From Branchiostoma belcheri (lineage: Eukaryota; Chordata; Leptocardii; Amphioxiformes; Branchiostomatidae), in contig NW_017804609.1 in the NCBI RefSeq assembly GCF_001625305.1, forward strand, positions 1,251,389 through 1,315,388: a stretch of DNA of 64,000 nucleotides, in the 5' to 3' direction. Below, piece after piece: positions 23,631-34,300 of this stretch. Both the position numbers and the translations under genes were made by a program. How positions within the stretch are numbered: position 1 is the first letter of the stretch; each line of letters begins with the position of its first letter. The notes below the pieces were generated by a model that was given only the letters and a program-made list of their open reading frames with translations, did no database searches and was not told where the DNA came from.

Positions 23631-23677
23631 CCTGTTTCCATAGGAGTAAATGAGAGTGAGGAGTGATGTTTTGAGTT

Positions 23678-23814
23678 TGTGAGTGAGTGAGTGAGTGAGT
23701 AGGTGAGTGAGTGAGTGAGTGAATGAGTGGGTGAGTGAGTGAGTGCCTGAGTGAGTGAGTGAGTGAGTGAGTGAGTGAGTGAGTGAGTGAGTGAGTGAGT
23801 GAGTGAGTGAGTGC
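23678..23814. repeat. (GAGT)n microsatellite
   Basis: About 30 GAGT units with a few interruptions such as GAGTGCCT. Confidence 0.95.
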
Positions 23815-24270
23815 CTGATGGTGTGACTAAGTAAATATGTTGTCTATTAATTTGGAGTCAAAACACCTACATATAACAAACCCCAACAGACATAGATGGA
23901 GTCCTGATGAGGAAGATGATAAATGAGAATTGATGCGGATGCTGACTGACCTGTTTCCATAGTAACAGACATACATACATGTGTGATGAGATGATGAGGA
24001 AGGGGGTGATGAGGAAGATGAGGATAAAACATGATGAGGAACATGGGGAGAAGATGAGAAAAGTGATGCGGATGCTGACTGTCCTGTTTCCATAGTAACA
24101 TAGATACATTTGTGATGAGGAAGATGATAAGAAAGATGAGGAGGAAGATGATGATGATGCTGACTGGCCTGTTTCCATAGTAACAGACATGGATACATTT
24201 GTGATGAGGGAAGATGAGGAAGATGAGGAGGAAGAAGATGAAGATAAATGTGATGCGGATGCTGACTGAC

Positions 24271-25164
24271 CTGTTTCCATAGGAACAGCTGGTCGTCCCT
24301 GTTGATGCCGCCAGCGCAGGCCGTGTGTATGACCGCGAGCGCCGAACCGCTCAGCACGGCCACCCGCATCCGTACGGGCAGCAGCGTGTACACCAGGTAG
24401 ATGCAGAATATCGTAATCCACACCGCCTCCGACGCGATTCTCGGGTCCGCCGCCGTTACGGCTAGTACCACGATCACCGCGATGGCGGCGAGTAGGAAGT
24501 AGCACGTCGCGCTGAGCTGCTTTTGCGTGAACGAGTTCCGATTGCACATGAACAAGAGAATCACAAACAAGGACAGCAGTACGCCCAGTACAATACCGTA
24601 GACGGGTACCAAGCGCCCTTCGCCGTAGTAGAACGCCATCAGAACGCCGCAAACCACAACCAACAAGATGACGAGTTGACTCAAACTGCTTTGGTTCAGC
24701 CTGAAGAAGTACCTCTGGTACAGTCTCTCCAGCTTCTCAGATTTGAATTTCTTGGACTTGAACACCTTGGAGACCGTCTTGAGGCAGTCAGCACACGTAG
24801 GGCCCCTCTGAGGGGCCGTGGCGTCGCCCGGATCCCGGCTATCCTTCTCGGTTTTCCCGTTGCGCTCTTCTAACCCGATGTCTACGGACTGGTGCCGCAG
24901 GTCGCCGTTACGGGAGCGCACCGAGGCGTCCTTCCACGCCGTACGGGTGTTGGCGCACGGGCCGGCGGCGGCGCAGCTCTTGCCGCTCGCCGCCGAGCTG
25001 GGCCGAGACGTCCCTTTCATGGACCCGTTCTGTTCCCGGTGGTGGTTGTCGTTAGAGTTGGTGACCCTGGCTGGTTGTTCGGCGGCGGCGGCGCTGCCGT
25101 CCTCCCATGCCGACCGCCTGCTTGCCGAACCCGGGGGGCTGACGCTGTTTCTGCCCGCCGACAT
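24271..25164 (-). CDS. ADCY5/6-like: Adenylyl cyclase type 5/6-like, first coding exon (partial gene)
   Basis: This exon encodes the N-terminal 298 residues of a membrane adenylyl cyclase, which makes cAMP from ATP at the plasma membrane under G-protein control. Residues 1-130 are a polar, low-complexity cytosolic tail. The signature that identifies the 5/6 subgroup is at about 136-160 (SKKFKSEKLERLYQRYFFRL, then NQSSL). Membrane segments of the first six-helix cassette follow at about 161-180, 185-207, 217-239, 246-263 and 266-285. The ATG at 25164-25162 has G at -3 and no upstream in-frame ATG was noted. The exon ends LFLWKQ at CAG|GTCAGT (24271/24270), in phase 0, where vertebrate homologues continue into the sixth helix and the C1 catalytic domain. 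No later exon was found in 1-24270, so intron 1 seems to exceed 24 kb. ADCY5 and ADCY6 are vertebrate paralogues; this is likely the pro-orthologue. Confidence 0.9.
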
Positions 25165-25810
25165 GGCGAGCTCACCCCGCTACCCTTCTCCCGGCCTGGC
25201 TAGACCGCTACAGCTCCGCCCAGGCTCAAATCAGCGCCTGAAAGCATGGAGAGGGATAATCTCACCTTCTGGGGCGTCCATTTCGTCTCTGCATGAGGAA
25301 AAACGCGAGAAATCGGCGGTAGAAACCAGGGAAAACCTCCGCCCTGTGCCGAAGTTGCCCTCCCAAAACCGACTTGCTTGTTGATCAGTGATTTTGCACG
25401 GCCACTTGTTAGCCGGGGGCGGGACTCCGCTGCCTACAACATCCTTACATCACGTGGGCGAATTAACGCGCTCCTATTGGGTAAAACGGCTTTTGAAATG
25501 TGCGCGGCGCCTCCCTCGTAGGCCGGGGTGGATTAGCTGGGCTGGTGACGTCAACCGCGGGTGACGTACGCGCACCACAAGCGCATTCTAATCTAAACAG
25601 TGTTTTTGCGGCACGAAAGCGACGCGCGAAATGTGAGATGTAATAAACAGCCATAATAACAGCTCTGACGCAGCGATACCGGCCCGCAAACACGCGAGGA
25701 CAACCCACCAGCTCGCCAGGACAACCCACAAGGCCTCAGAAATGACCCTAAATGGTCAGAAACGACTGTTTAGGTTCCAACGTCACCCGCGTTCATGGCG
25801 ACGTCAGAGC
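25165..25810 (-). promoter_or_regulatory. CpG-rich promoter region of the adenylyl cyclase gene with CRE-like sites
   Basis: Upstream of the ATG lie a GC box (GGGGGCGGGAC, about 25414), an E-box CACGTG (25451-25456), an inverted CCAAT (ATTGG, 25476-25480), a full CRE TGACGTCA (25546-25553), a half CRE TGACGTA (25562) and two more near 25781 (CGTCAC) and 25801 (ACGTCA). No TATA box is evident. The sites are seen; their use is inferred. Confidence 0.6.
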
Positions 25811-25924
25811 TGCATGGTCGGTCCACTGGCGGTCAGAATAAATGTCAACGTACTTCCTACAGAACAACGTTTGTATGAATAGCCTCCTTCACAGATTTTG
25901 CCGCCGATGGAGTTTTGCCGGGGA

Positions 25925-26130
25925 GAGAAGGTTTCGCGAAACTGGGTAACTAGTGTAAATTGGGCTTCGTGCGAAATTTCTATGTAAACTGCGCGTCGTA
26001 CGGAAGTTCTGTGTAAATTGGGCTTTCTGCATAACTTATAAACGGAGCTTTCTACAGATGTCATGTGTAAAGTGGGCTTCGTACAGAAGTTCTGTCTAAA
26101 CTGGGCTTCGTACGGAAGTTCTAACCAGAT
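25925..26130. repeat. Imperfect tandem repeat, GGGCTTCGTACGGAAGTTCT unit
   Basis: About six diverged copies of a 28-35 bp unit around TGTAAATTGGGCTTCGTACG with GAAGTTCT. Confidence 0.7.
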
Positions 26131-26256
26131 CTACCAATGGAGTCATATGGAGCAGAGTCTGAAATGAACGCACTGAAAACAATGGAGAAGAGTCTGAAAA
26201 CTCTGAACAGACGAACAGATCAAGCAAGAGTCACCCTGCCCATGTATGAGTTCACT

Positions 26257-26539
26257 TACTCTCCAAGCAGAGGTTTGGGGTTATTTAAGGCGTTTTAGGC
26301 TAGCTTTTTTTAGCCTGATTAAATCGCTTTTGCCGGCTGCCCAACATCCAGCCAGCCCATGTAGGGAGCCCCCGGAGCTTGGGTTACATAGGCTAGGCTT
26401 TTTTATCGGTTTTTTTTTTTTTTGCACTGGATTTTTTTTCACCCAACCCAACAAAATTCCAGTGCAAAAAAGAAACCCTGATAAAAAGCCTAAAAACCAC
26501 CATAAATAACCCCAAACCCAAACCTCTGCTTGGAGAGTA
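26257..26539. mobile_element. MITE with TACTCTCCAAGCAGAGG ends, 283 bp
   Basis: The left end TACTCTCCAAGCAGAGGTTT plus GGGGTTATTTA is mirrored at the right by AAATAACCCCAAACCCAAAC plus CTCTGCTTGGAGAGTA. It is the larger sibling of 9960-10108. Confidence 0.8.
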
Positions 26540-26785
26540 GTCTGAACTCACACAGTTCATTCCCCGATAGGCCAATGACCCCATCTCGGCGCCTGGTTTT
26601 ATCTGCCACTTAAGATGCTGCCCTGTTCCTCCTTCTAAATCTGCGGGTTCAGCCGTCTTGTTACCGCTGTGACTTTATCAGGACAAATGTCGGAGTGAAG
26701 TGGCCGCAACAAGCCGCCTCGCTATGAGACGGGCAGCGCGGACTGATCATTATACATACTCCCCAAGCAGAGGTTTGGGTTTGGG

Positions 26786-26976
26786 TAGCCTCCATAGCAG
26801 GCTTATAGAACTGGTAGTTTGGTGGTCTTCGGCTTTTTTCTGATTAGCCCAGTTCTAAACGGGGGTAGTTCAACCAGGCCGGCTATGTTATCTATATGCA
26901 ATCAGAAAATATTAAAAGATCCCAAAGACCATCAAGACCCCCGAAACCCCCAGTTTTTGGCATGCTGTGGAGGCTA
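26786..26976. mobile_element. TAGCCTCC MITE nested in another repeat
   Basis: Reverse-oriented copy of the 2335-2650 family: TAGCCTCCATAGCAGGCTTA to GCATGCTGTGGAGGCTA. Flanks GGGTTTGGG (26777-26785) and GGTTTTGGG (26977-26985) match at 8 of 9 positions. The surrounding sequence is itself an end of the CCAAGCAGAGGTTTGGG family, so this is a nested insertion. Confidence 0.8.
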
Positions 26977-26993
26977 GGTTTTGGGCTTATTTA

Positions 26994-27180
26994 GGGCAGA
27001 GCTTCTCACGTTACCATGGTTACTGGGCAGAGCTTCTCACGTTGCCATGGTTACTGGGCAGACTCCCTCACGTTACCATGGTTACTGGGCAGAGCTTCTC
27101 ACGTTACCATGGTTACTGGGCAGAGCGACTCATGTTACCATGGTTACTGGACAATGTGATTCAAGTTTCCTTGGTTACTG
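26994..27180. repeat. 31-bp minisatellite, about six copies
   Basis: The unit is TTACTGGGCAGAGCTTCTCA followed by CGTTACCATGG. Later copies drift (GACTCCCTCACG, GAGCGACTCATG). Confidence 0.9.
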
Positions 27181-27424
27181 TGGTTAGTGAGTTCCAAAAG
27201 AACAGATTCAATTTTAAAGCGGGAAAGAACAAAAAAAGTCACTTGAAATTTAACATGGCTTATTGGCCAATCAGTATGGCAATTTTCTGTTGGGAAACTG
27301 TACGGAACCAGAAAGAACGACGTTACCCCACGAGCCTGCTATGGCAGGAACGGGCGCATTGCGGCGCTGCTGCAACTGCTCGTCAGCTCCTCATCAGCGT
27401 CCCATTGACATCTCTACAAACGGC

Positions 27425-27965
27425 CGGAAATTGGGGAGAAAACACGGGGAGAAGGTGGGCGGTACGTGGGGAAGGTTATGCCGTGGTTATACAAACCGCC
27501 GGATTTACTCAACAATTCATCACCACAACAAAACGTTTCTAAAACTAAAACTAAAAATACGGGGGGAACGTGAAATTATTAGCCTCTACCAGGCTTCGGG
27601 AGGCGACTGGAAAGAGTAGAAATCGGCCAAATCGAGAGATAGCATGCCGGGGGAGTTGGTCCGCTAGAGAGTACAGTTTCGGGTGCGGTACTTGAGCGGA
27701 CTAACTCCCCCGGCATGCTATCTCTCTATTTGTCCGATTTTTACCTTTCCAGCCGCCTCCCGAAGCCTGCTAGAGGCTAACAAAACGCCGGCTTTTACTC
27801 AATTCATTACCACAACAAAACGCATCTAAACATACTAAGTTTACCTTGTACATTGTATTTTGCATTGTGTCCTACTTTTTCCCGAATTCCACAATGGTTA
27901 GGAAATTGTGGAGAAAACACGCGGAGAAAGTGGGCGGTGTGGGACGATTATACAAACCTCCGGCA
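27425..27965. repeat. Local duplications around a TAGCCTCT element
   Basis: A segment with GGGGAGAAAACACGGGGAGA, GTGGGCGGT, TATACAAACCGCCGG and ACCACAACAAAACG at 27425-27545 recurs in parts at 27780-27835 and 27898-27965. The element at 27580-27779 sits between two of the copies. Confidence 0.6.
27580..27779. mobile_element. 200-bp inverted-repeat element, TAGCCTCTACCAGGC ends
   Basis: The left arm TAGCCTCTACCAGGCTTCGG plus GAGGCGACTGGAAAG is mirrored by CTTTCCAGCCGCCTCCCGAA plus GCCTGCTAGAGGCTA. A second inverted pair (GATAGCATGCCGGGGGAGTT / AACTCCCCCGGCATGCTATC) makes it almost wholly palindromic. No clear target duplication. Confidence 0.8.
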
Positions 27966-28374
27966 GTTCTGATACTGCGTTTTGTTAAGTTTTATTTAAA
28001 AAAAAAAGCAATTAAAGTGTTCTTTTGATTGTCGGCCATCCTACAACCAACCGCGAGAGAAGGTTTCCATCCGCCCCACTCTCACAAAACGCAGTATCAA
28101 AACTCTCACCGCCCGGAGCCTGCACAGGAGGCTACCAATTTGATACAACTGTTTAAGAACCATCAAACGATCTACCTGCAGATTAATTTCCTATTTGTTA
28201 GACTGAATGGAACATTAGAAAAATGTCGCGCTGTGGAATAAAGAAGTAAAGAAAAGAGAACTGAGAAGCATGCGGTGACGTGGGCGTCTGAAGGTGGACT
28301 GGTACAAACTGGTGCAAACAGTGGTACACACCAAGGAGGTTTAAAACCTTCTTAATTGAACAAACTATGTTCGT

Positions 28375-28591
28375 GGGGTCGTGTGGCGTAGCGGCAGAGT
28401 GCTCCACACGGAACCAAGAGGTCACGGGTTCGAGTCCTGACATGCCACCGATTTTGTGCCCTTGGGAAAGGTGCTTTACACGACTTTCCTCACTTGGCTC
28501 AGGTGAAAATGAGTATTGTATTGTCCCCTGTGTTGGTGGCGTCATTAATATAAGTTGAAAAAACTTGAGTGTGCCGTCACCACGTCTTATG
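28375..28591 (+). mobile_element. tRNA-derived SINE (copy 1)
   Basis: The 5' part is a tRNA-like head starting GGGGTCGTGTGGCGTAGCGG. It has an A box TGGCGTAGCGG at 28384-28394 and a B box GGTTCGAGTCC at 28427-28437, the two internal RNA polymerase III promoter elements. A body (CTTGGGAAAGGTGCTTTACA, ACTTTCCTCACTTGGCTC, GAAAATGAGTATTGTATTGT) and an end GAAAAAACTTGAGTGTGCCG follow. The same ordered body occurs at 40084-40294 and 54001-54238, both reversed, which shows a SINE rather than a tRNA gene. Confidence 0.9.
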
Positions 28592-29160
28592 ATTACATTC
28601 AGCCGTTCTGGTTGCTATGTTTGCGACGGTGTTGAAATAAACCATTCAAATCATGCAAACCTTCGGCCCACGCTAACGAACTCTTTCAACCCGGAATTCC
28701 TCGCTGCCTAGCAACGCTGAGATGATGGACAGGTACAGACTGATACAGCGTCATATCAGGAGCACTTTCTTTTATTAATGAATAATGGCATTGTAAGATG
28801 AAGGGCGCTGTTACGGCACATTCAACTCAAGCTTATATTAATGCCAACACAACGACAAACAAGGAACATAAGGGTTTTATCTCAATATAAATCGAAATCA
28901 ATATAACTCAAGTTAAATCATATTAATGTAAAATAAATTGTAAGTTTTTATTGAAACTGTGTAAAGTGGAATGTCATTTTAATGATTGTAAAGCATGTGA
29001 CGTGTAGAATGAAAACTGATGCCCAACGGCATTTTTATATGATTGTGAAGTCTGTGACTCTGTATTGTTCCGTCTTGTGTTGTTGGAATCCAGGAAGATT
29101 AGTCGCACAAAAATTTGTGCGACTAATGGATATCCTAATAAAGTATCAAGTAGTATTATC

Positions 29161-29314
29161 TAGCCTCTACCAGGCACCTCGGATCGCTGGAAAAATAGTA
29201 GTAACTGAGTCGCGTATTGGATCCATGGCCCGGGATCTTCTCTGGTATACTGTCCCTTTATTTCGGCCAATTTCTACTATTTTTCCAGCGATCCGCGGTG
29301 CCTGGTAGAGGCTA
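29161..29314. mobile_element. 154-bp inverted-repeat element, TAGCCTCTACCAGGC ends
   Basis: The left arm TAGCCTCTACCAGGCACCTC plus GGATCGCTGGAAAAATAGTA is mirrored by TACTATTTTTCCAGCGATCC plus GCGGTGCCTGGTAGAGGCTA. The flanks AGTATTATC and GGTTTTATC agree at 7 of 9 bases, a possible decayed duplication. Confidence 0.8.
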
Positions 29315-31040
29315 GGTTTTATCCGGTGGCGCGTGTTCAAGAGTTTTATCAATCTTTTTTTATGCACCGATTTTTCCGCCAGCCGAACGGAAGCGTATTG
29401 GATTCTGTCCTGCGAATTCGATACAGTATTTCAGCCACCAGAACATCTGCTTGGAGATTCGGTGCGCCCTGTCCCGGTTTACTGCCTCGGGTTCGTTTTT
29501 TATTATTTATTCAGAAGCACTCTGATGAGTACAAATAAAAGGACATGGACTAAGTGACTGCGAACTCAAGTTATCTATATTCTCGCAGGCACTTTTACAA
29601 TGGAAAAAAGCGTTTACAAGACCTTTGAAAAACTATGGATAGCATGAGTCAAACCTCCCATCCCAGAACAGAAGGAAAGCATAGCAGGACACGTTTTGTT
29701 TCTGTGATGTAGTTTTGCGCGGCTAACATAATTTCACAGTTAATATCATTCGAACAAACCGTTGTTCCTGATGTTTCATTTTGTCAATTTCACTTTCAGT
29801 TGGAATCACATAAAACTTATAGTGTTCTACCTTTCATTGTCAATCGGTCGTTGCTGAACCATTATTGATAAATTGTAATGTGTATCATGCCCCCAATTCA
29901 GCCATGTAAGGCTGCAATGGTATGTGTGTTGCAAATAAACCTATTTGTAAAGAAATGACGACCGTTTCCCACAGTGCCTGTGGCGTTTACGGAACGACAG
30001 CAGGTTCACAGCGACATCTAGCGGCTACCGCTGCATCGCAGCAGAGCAGGGAAGCAGTCAGTTGAATGGGGGCCTGCATGGGACAACGGTCTACGCTGAA
30101 TTTGGAAATCTCTCGATTCATAAATTCCGCAAAAAGCCAGCATGTGCAGGCTTGTCGTATGTTAACTCACAATACCAGCTTTGGACACTTTATTCAGTCC
30201 ATTAGCTGATACCTGTGGCTTAGTAGCAGTTTTAGTTTTGGCCGGAATTTTGTTTTATCGCCCGCTCGCACTAGTTTGGGGGTCTTCAATGGATGTCATC
30301 CATAAAATTAAGTCGGTATGGCCGTATTATAAAATCACCAACGCACCTGTTCTGATAATCTCCCAGCATGCCTAGCGCGGGGTCTGCACCAGAACGAGGT
30401 TGCGTAGCGCACAGCAGAAGTCATGCTGTAGATTCGAACCCGCAACTTCCGATCCTGATTGACGTCGTTTTACAAAGGTAGGTGCATTTCCCCCACCGGA
30501 ACACCATTCCTAACACGACGGCGTACGTGTGTACGAAATTAGAGGTCTGCTTGGTCGGAGCGTGCGACGTTTTGAAGTAGGAAATTATTTGGTATGGTGG
30601 GGAGGGGGGCAGATTGTCATGCATGTATTACTATATGAAATCGCGTGTCTAAAATGTTTGCGTTTTCCTGAGCTTATAATTCTGTTAACGATGGTTACAG
30701 AAACGTCAGAAGACACCGAAGCCGACACATTACTGGAACCGTCAGTGATCTGTTGTTGAGTCAGCAGTGTGTGGTAGACCCCCCCCCCCTCACTTTTGTT
30801 TTACCTTTGCCAAATGTGATACAAGTACATAATGATTATGTGTACTAATAGTAATACTGTAATTCACTTTATGTTCACGGTAGCAAAAGTTCACGGTCTG
30901 AGAAAAATGGACATGTTCACAGAACTATATGTTCAGGGTGGTGACAGGTGCAGGAAAAAGAAAGGCCAGGAATATTTTGCTAACTGTAGGGAAAGCATCC
31001 TTGCTTCTTTGCTTGGGGCCCAGCCCCTGATCACTTAAGT
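29315..31040. other. Intergenic stretch upstream of CCDC47
   Basis: 29870-29950 looks like a LINE 3' tail (CAATTCAGCCATGTAAGGCT then GCAAATAAACC). 30087-30330 is a dispersed repeat also found at 40540-40610 and, reversed, 57570-57845 (core ATGGATGTCATCCATAAAAT). The 5' leader exon of CCDC47 must lie here or to the left, because the start-codon exon is preceded by a splice acceptor; I could not place it. Confidence 0.4.
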
Positions 31041-31300
31041 TCTCCCCCCAGGTCCCACCATGCGTTGTGCCTGGCTGCTGGTAGTCATGCTTCTGTAATT
31101 ACCACTGTTTCTCCCCCCAGCTCCCACCAGCAGCAGTAATTACCACCGTTTCTCCCCCCAGCTCCCACCATGCGGTGTGCCTGGCTGTTGGTGGTCCTGC
31201 TCCTGCCTCTGGTCTCCACTGTGGAGCCTCAGGACCAGTAATTACCATCGTTTCTCCCCCCAGCTCTCACCACCAGCAGTAATTACCACCGTTTCTCCCC
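31041..31300 (+). repeat. Echo copies of the CCDC47 start-codon exon
   Basis: The real exon is entered at CTCCCCCCAG|CTCCCACCATG. Upstream, partial copies of acceptor plus exon start repeat four times: at 31041-31096 (ATG at 31060, frame MRCAWLLVVMLL then stop), 31111-31135 (no ATG), 31151-31241 (ATG at 31170, frame [20 protein letters not shown] then QDQ and stop) and 31253-31282. They are joined by TAATTACCACCGTTT. Each full copy re-encodes the signal peptide and then stops. Confidence 0.9.
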
Positions 31301-31312
31301 CCAGCTCCCACC

Positions 31313-34300
31313 ATGCGGTGTGCGGTAGGGACAGCCTGGCTGTTGGTACTCCTGCTCCTGCCACTGGTCTCCACTGTGGAGCCTCAGGACGAATTTGCAG
31401 AGTTTGAAGACAACGAGTTTGCAGAGTTCGAGCACGTCATCGAAGATGAGGAGGAGGAAGACTTCCTAAGTGTGGAGACTGAGGACGAGGAGGAAGAGGA
31501 GGTATGTTGGGAAGATGTCCTGGGCAGGTTGGGAAGATGTCCTGGGTAGGTTGGGAAGACGTCCTGGGCAGGTTGGGAAGATGTTCTGGGTAGGTTGGGA
31601 AGATGTCCTGGGCAGGTTGGGAAGATGTCCTGGGCAGGTTGGGAAGATGTCCTGGGCAGGTTGGGAAGATGTCCTGGGTAGGTTGGGAAGACGTCCTGGG
31701 CAGGTTGGGAAGATGTTCTGGGTAGGTTGGGAAGATGTTCTGGGTAGGTTGGGAAGATGCCCACTTAATAACAATTCAGCCCTTAGCCTATAGAAAAATC
31801 TTGCTTCAAAAAAGACTATGGCGCCGTGGATGAAAATAAGGAAGACAGGCCCGATGTTTCGTTACAAAAAAAGCTATTTGCCGCATTCTTTGCTGAGATA
31901 ACGGTATCTAGGGACTTTTAATGGGGTTTCTTACAATTGGAGATAACCATTTTCCTCCCCTGTACACTCTTACAGGAAGCAGGTCAGGAGGAGGTACCGG
32001 AGCAGGTGCTGGAGGCTGACTTTGATGATGGGGAGGCGGATGTGCAGGTGGAGGATGATGAGGATGAGTTTGAGCAGTTTGATGATGAGGAGTTTGAGGG
32101 CTTCGACTCGGAGCGGACGGGCAGAAAAGGGAGGAGCCAGGATCCACCCGACCTCAAAATCACAAATGTGAGTCCTTTACTGTTAATCCTTACACTAATC
32201 CTTACACTAATCCTTATACTAATCCTTACACTAATCCACACATAAACTAACACACACATCCAGGACCCACCCGACCTCAAAATCACAAACGTGAGTCTAC
32301 TACTACTACTACTACTACTCTCCAGGGTTAGATTCTGTTGTCCCTGCCACAGGGGTCGGCAGCAGTCGGCTAGTAGTACTGGTCTTCACACTGCACCTCC
32401 ATGCAGCCCTGTCCAGTGGGTCAACACTGGCAAGGCCACGCTTTCTGATCTCTCTCTTCACACACTCTATCCAGGTCTTTTTCGGTCAACCTCTGCTGCT
32501 AGGCAGCTGCAGTTTAGTGATGTTACTAATACAACCACTGGCACGTTTAACGTGCCCGTACCATCGTAGTTGGCGGGACTGCACCACAGACTTGAGCATA
32601 GCAAGTAATGTTGCAGTAATCTTTACACTAATCCTTTCTCAATCCTTACACTTATCCTTACACATAAACTAACACATCCAGGACCCACCCGACCTCAAAA
32701 TCACAAACGTGAGTCCTCTACATTATCCTTTCACTAATCCTTACACTAATCCTTACACTAATACACTTCCATCCAGACAAAGGTCAAATTTACACAGAGT
32801 TTACATAGCGTTGAATTCGCAAGGCTACTGGCTAGTTTGATTCCTGGCTAGATGCTGTGTCCCTGGAAAAGGCACTTTCCTGACTCCACCCAGGTGAAAA
32901 ATGGGTACCTGACTTTGGTTGGGGAGGTAAAAGGCAGTGGAAGGAGAGGGATGGACTCTACCTGCCTGCAATAACATGCTCTAGACACAGTGGAGTAACA
33001 ACCTACAGCCTCAAAAGGCTATGGGACTACCTTTACATTTACCTTACATTTAACAGTAACTCACCTGCTCCACAATAACACACCTGCCTAAAACACCTGC
33101 CTAACCCACCTGCATGTGTTGCAGGTGCCGTACCACCTGCGGACCAGCTGGGAGAATTTTTACCTGGAGATCCTGATGATCGGAGGTTTGCTGGCTTACG
33201 CCATGAACTACGTCGCCGGCAAGACCAAGAACCACAAACTCGCAAGTGCCTGGTGAGTGTATCATCAGGCAAATTTACTCCAGTTATACAAATGTTGGTG
33301 CTTTTCAGTCGTAAGGCCTAGGAAAAAATGTTGTTTCCTGTTTCAGTCCTGAAAAAATTAGATTTGTTTACATTATTTGTTTGGAATGGAAGAAGAGGAA
33401 ACCGCAAAATCTCTGTGTAAAGAAAACTAGAAAGGTAACATTTGCAAAGCAATTGCATAATGTTTACCTTCCCATATGGTCTGCTCTGTTAATTCTTACT
33501 CAAACACAGTCATATATGTGGTGTCAGAAGTCTAAATCCCTCCTGCTATGAAATTGCAACATGATGTAACCCTACACCAGTTACCATGGTGACAGATGTC
33601 TGGTTCAGGTCATTGACTATTTGTTTGGATAAGAAGATGCAGAGAAAAAATAGTTTTCCTTTGGTAAACATAATTGTCTGACTTGTCTGCTTCTGCAGGT
33701 TAACAGCACACAAGGACCTGCTGGAGGCAAACTTCACGTCCGTCGGTAGGTTCTGTTTGTTTGTTTGTTTGTTCCGGCTTTTCTGCCCCAGTTTGGTATC
33801 TCTGGTAACTCATCCATTGGGACACTGCATATATACTGTAAATCTCGTTGACTTCATGATATCGAAATTTCACGGTCTGAGAAAAATTGACATTCATGTA
33901 ACTTGACAATTCCAGTATGGAGGGGGGGGATTAAAGATAAAGAGATGATTTAGTAGAACTTGAGATGAACTTAAAAGTAATCAGAAAAATTAGAAACTAC
34001 AGAATTGACAAGTAACTTTGAAGCTTATTGAATAGGCCAGTAGTTAATTGTTATGCAGGAAAAACTAAAGTCTTGTGATTTTATATCACTGAGGGTGGGA
34101 ATCGGGATACTGATGTATATATCCCATGATGCCTGTGTTTAGGGGATGATGGGCAGGGTGCAGAGGTGCAGTCTGGGATACTGCTGATGTATATATCCCA
34201 TGATGCCTGTGTTTAGGGGATGATGGGCAGGGTGCAGAGGTGCAGTCTGGGATACTGATGAAGGAGAGCGAGCACATCTACTCCATCTGGTGCTCCGGGA

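Larger units (their letters stand above)
22790..24262 (-). repeat. Echo array of the adenylyl cyclase exon 1 donor
   Basis: On the minus strand exon 1 ends TATGGAAACAG|GTCAGTCAGC followed by ATCCGCATCA. Copies of this boundary recur downstream in the intron at about 24161-24186, 24071-24099, 23944-23970, 22914-22931 continued at 23631-23645, and, more diverged, 22838-22860. They are spaced by GATGAGGAAGATGA-type purine repeats and a (GAGT)n tract at 23678-23814. Several keep a perfect CAG|GTCAGT donor. One copy is split by the transposable element at 22932-23630. Confidence 0.85.

Noticed and set aside
24523-25384. Plus-strand frames of 116 and 188 residues over the CpG island
   Set aside because: They are antisense to the adenylyl cyclase exon and lack any recognised domain; GC-rich DNA favours open frames.
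28375-28450. Functional tRNA gene
   Set aside because: A and B boxes are present, but the same tRNA-like head plus body occurs at three sites and does not fold into a clean acceptor stem; it is a SINE.
30181-30375. 64-residue hydrophobic frame
   Set aside because: It lies in a dispersed repeat also found at 40540 and 57570, so it is repeat sequence, not a gene.
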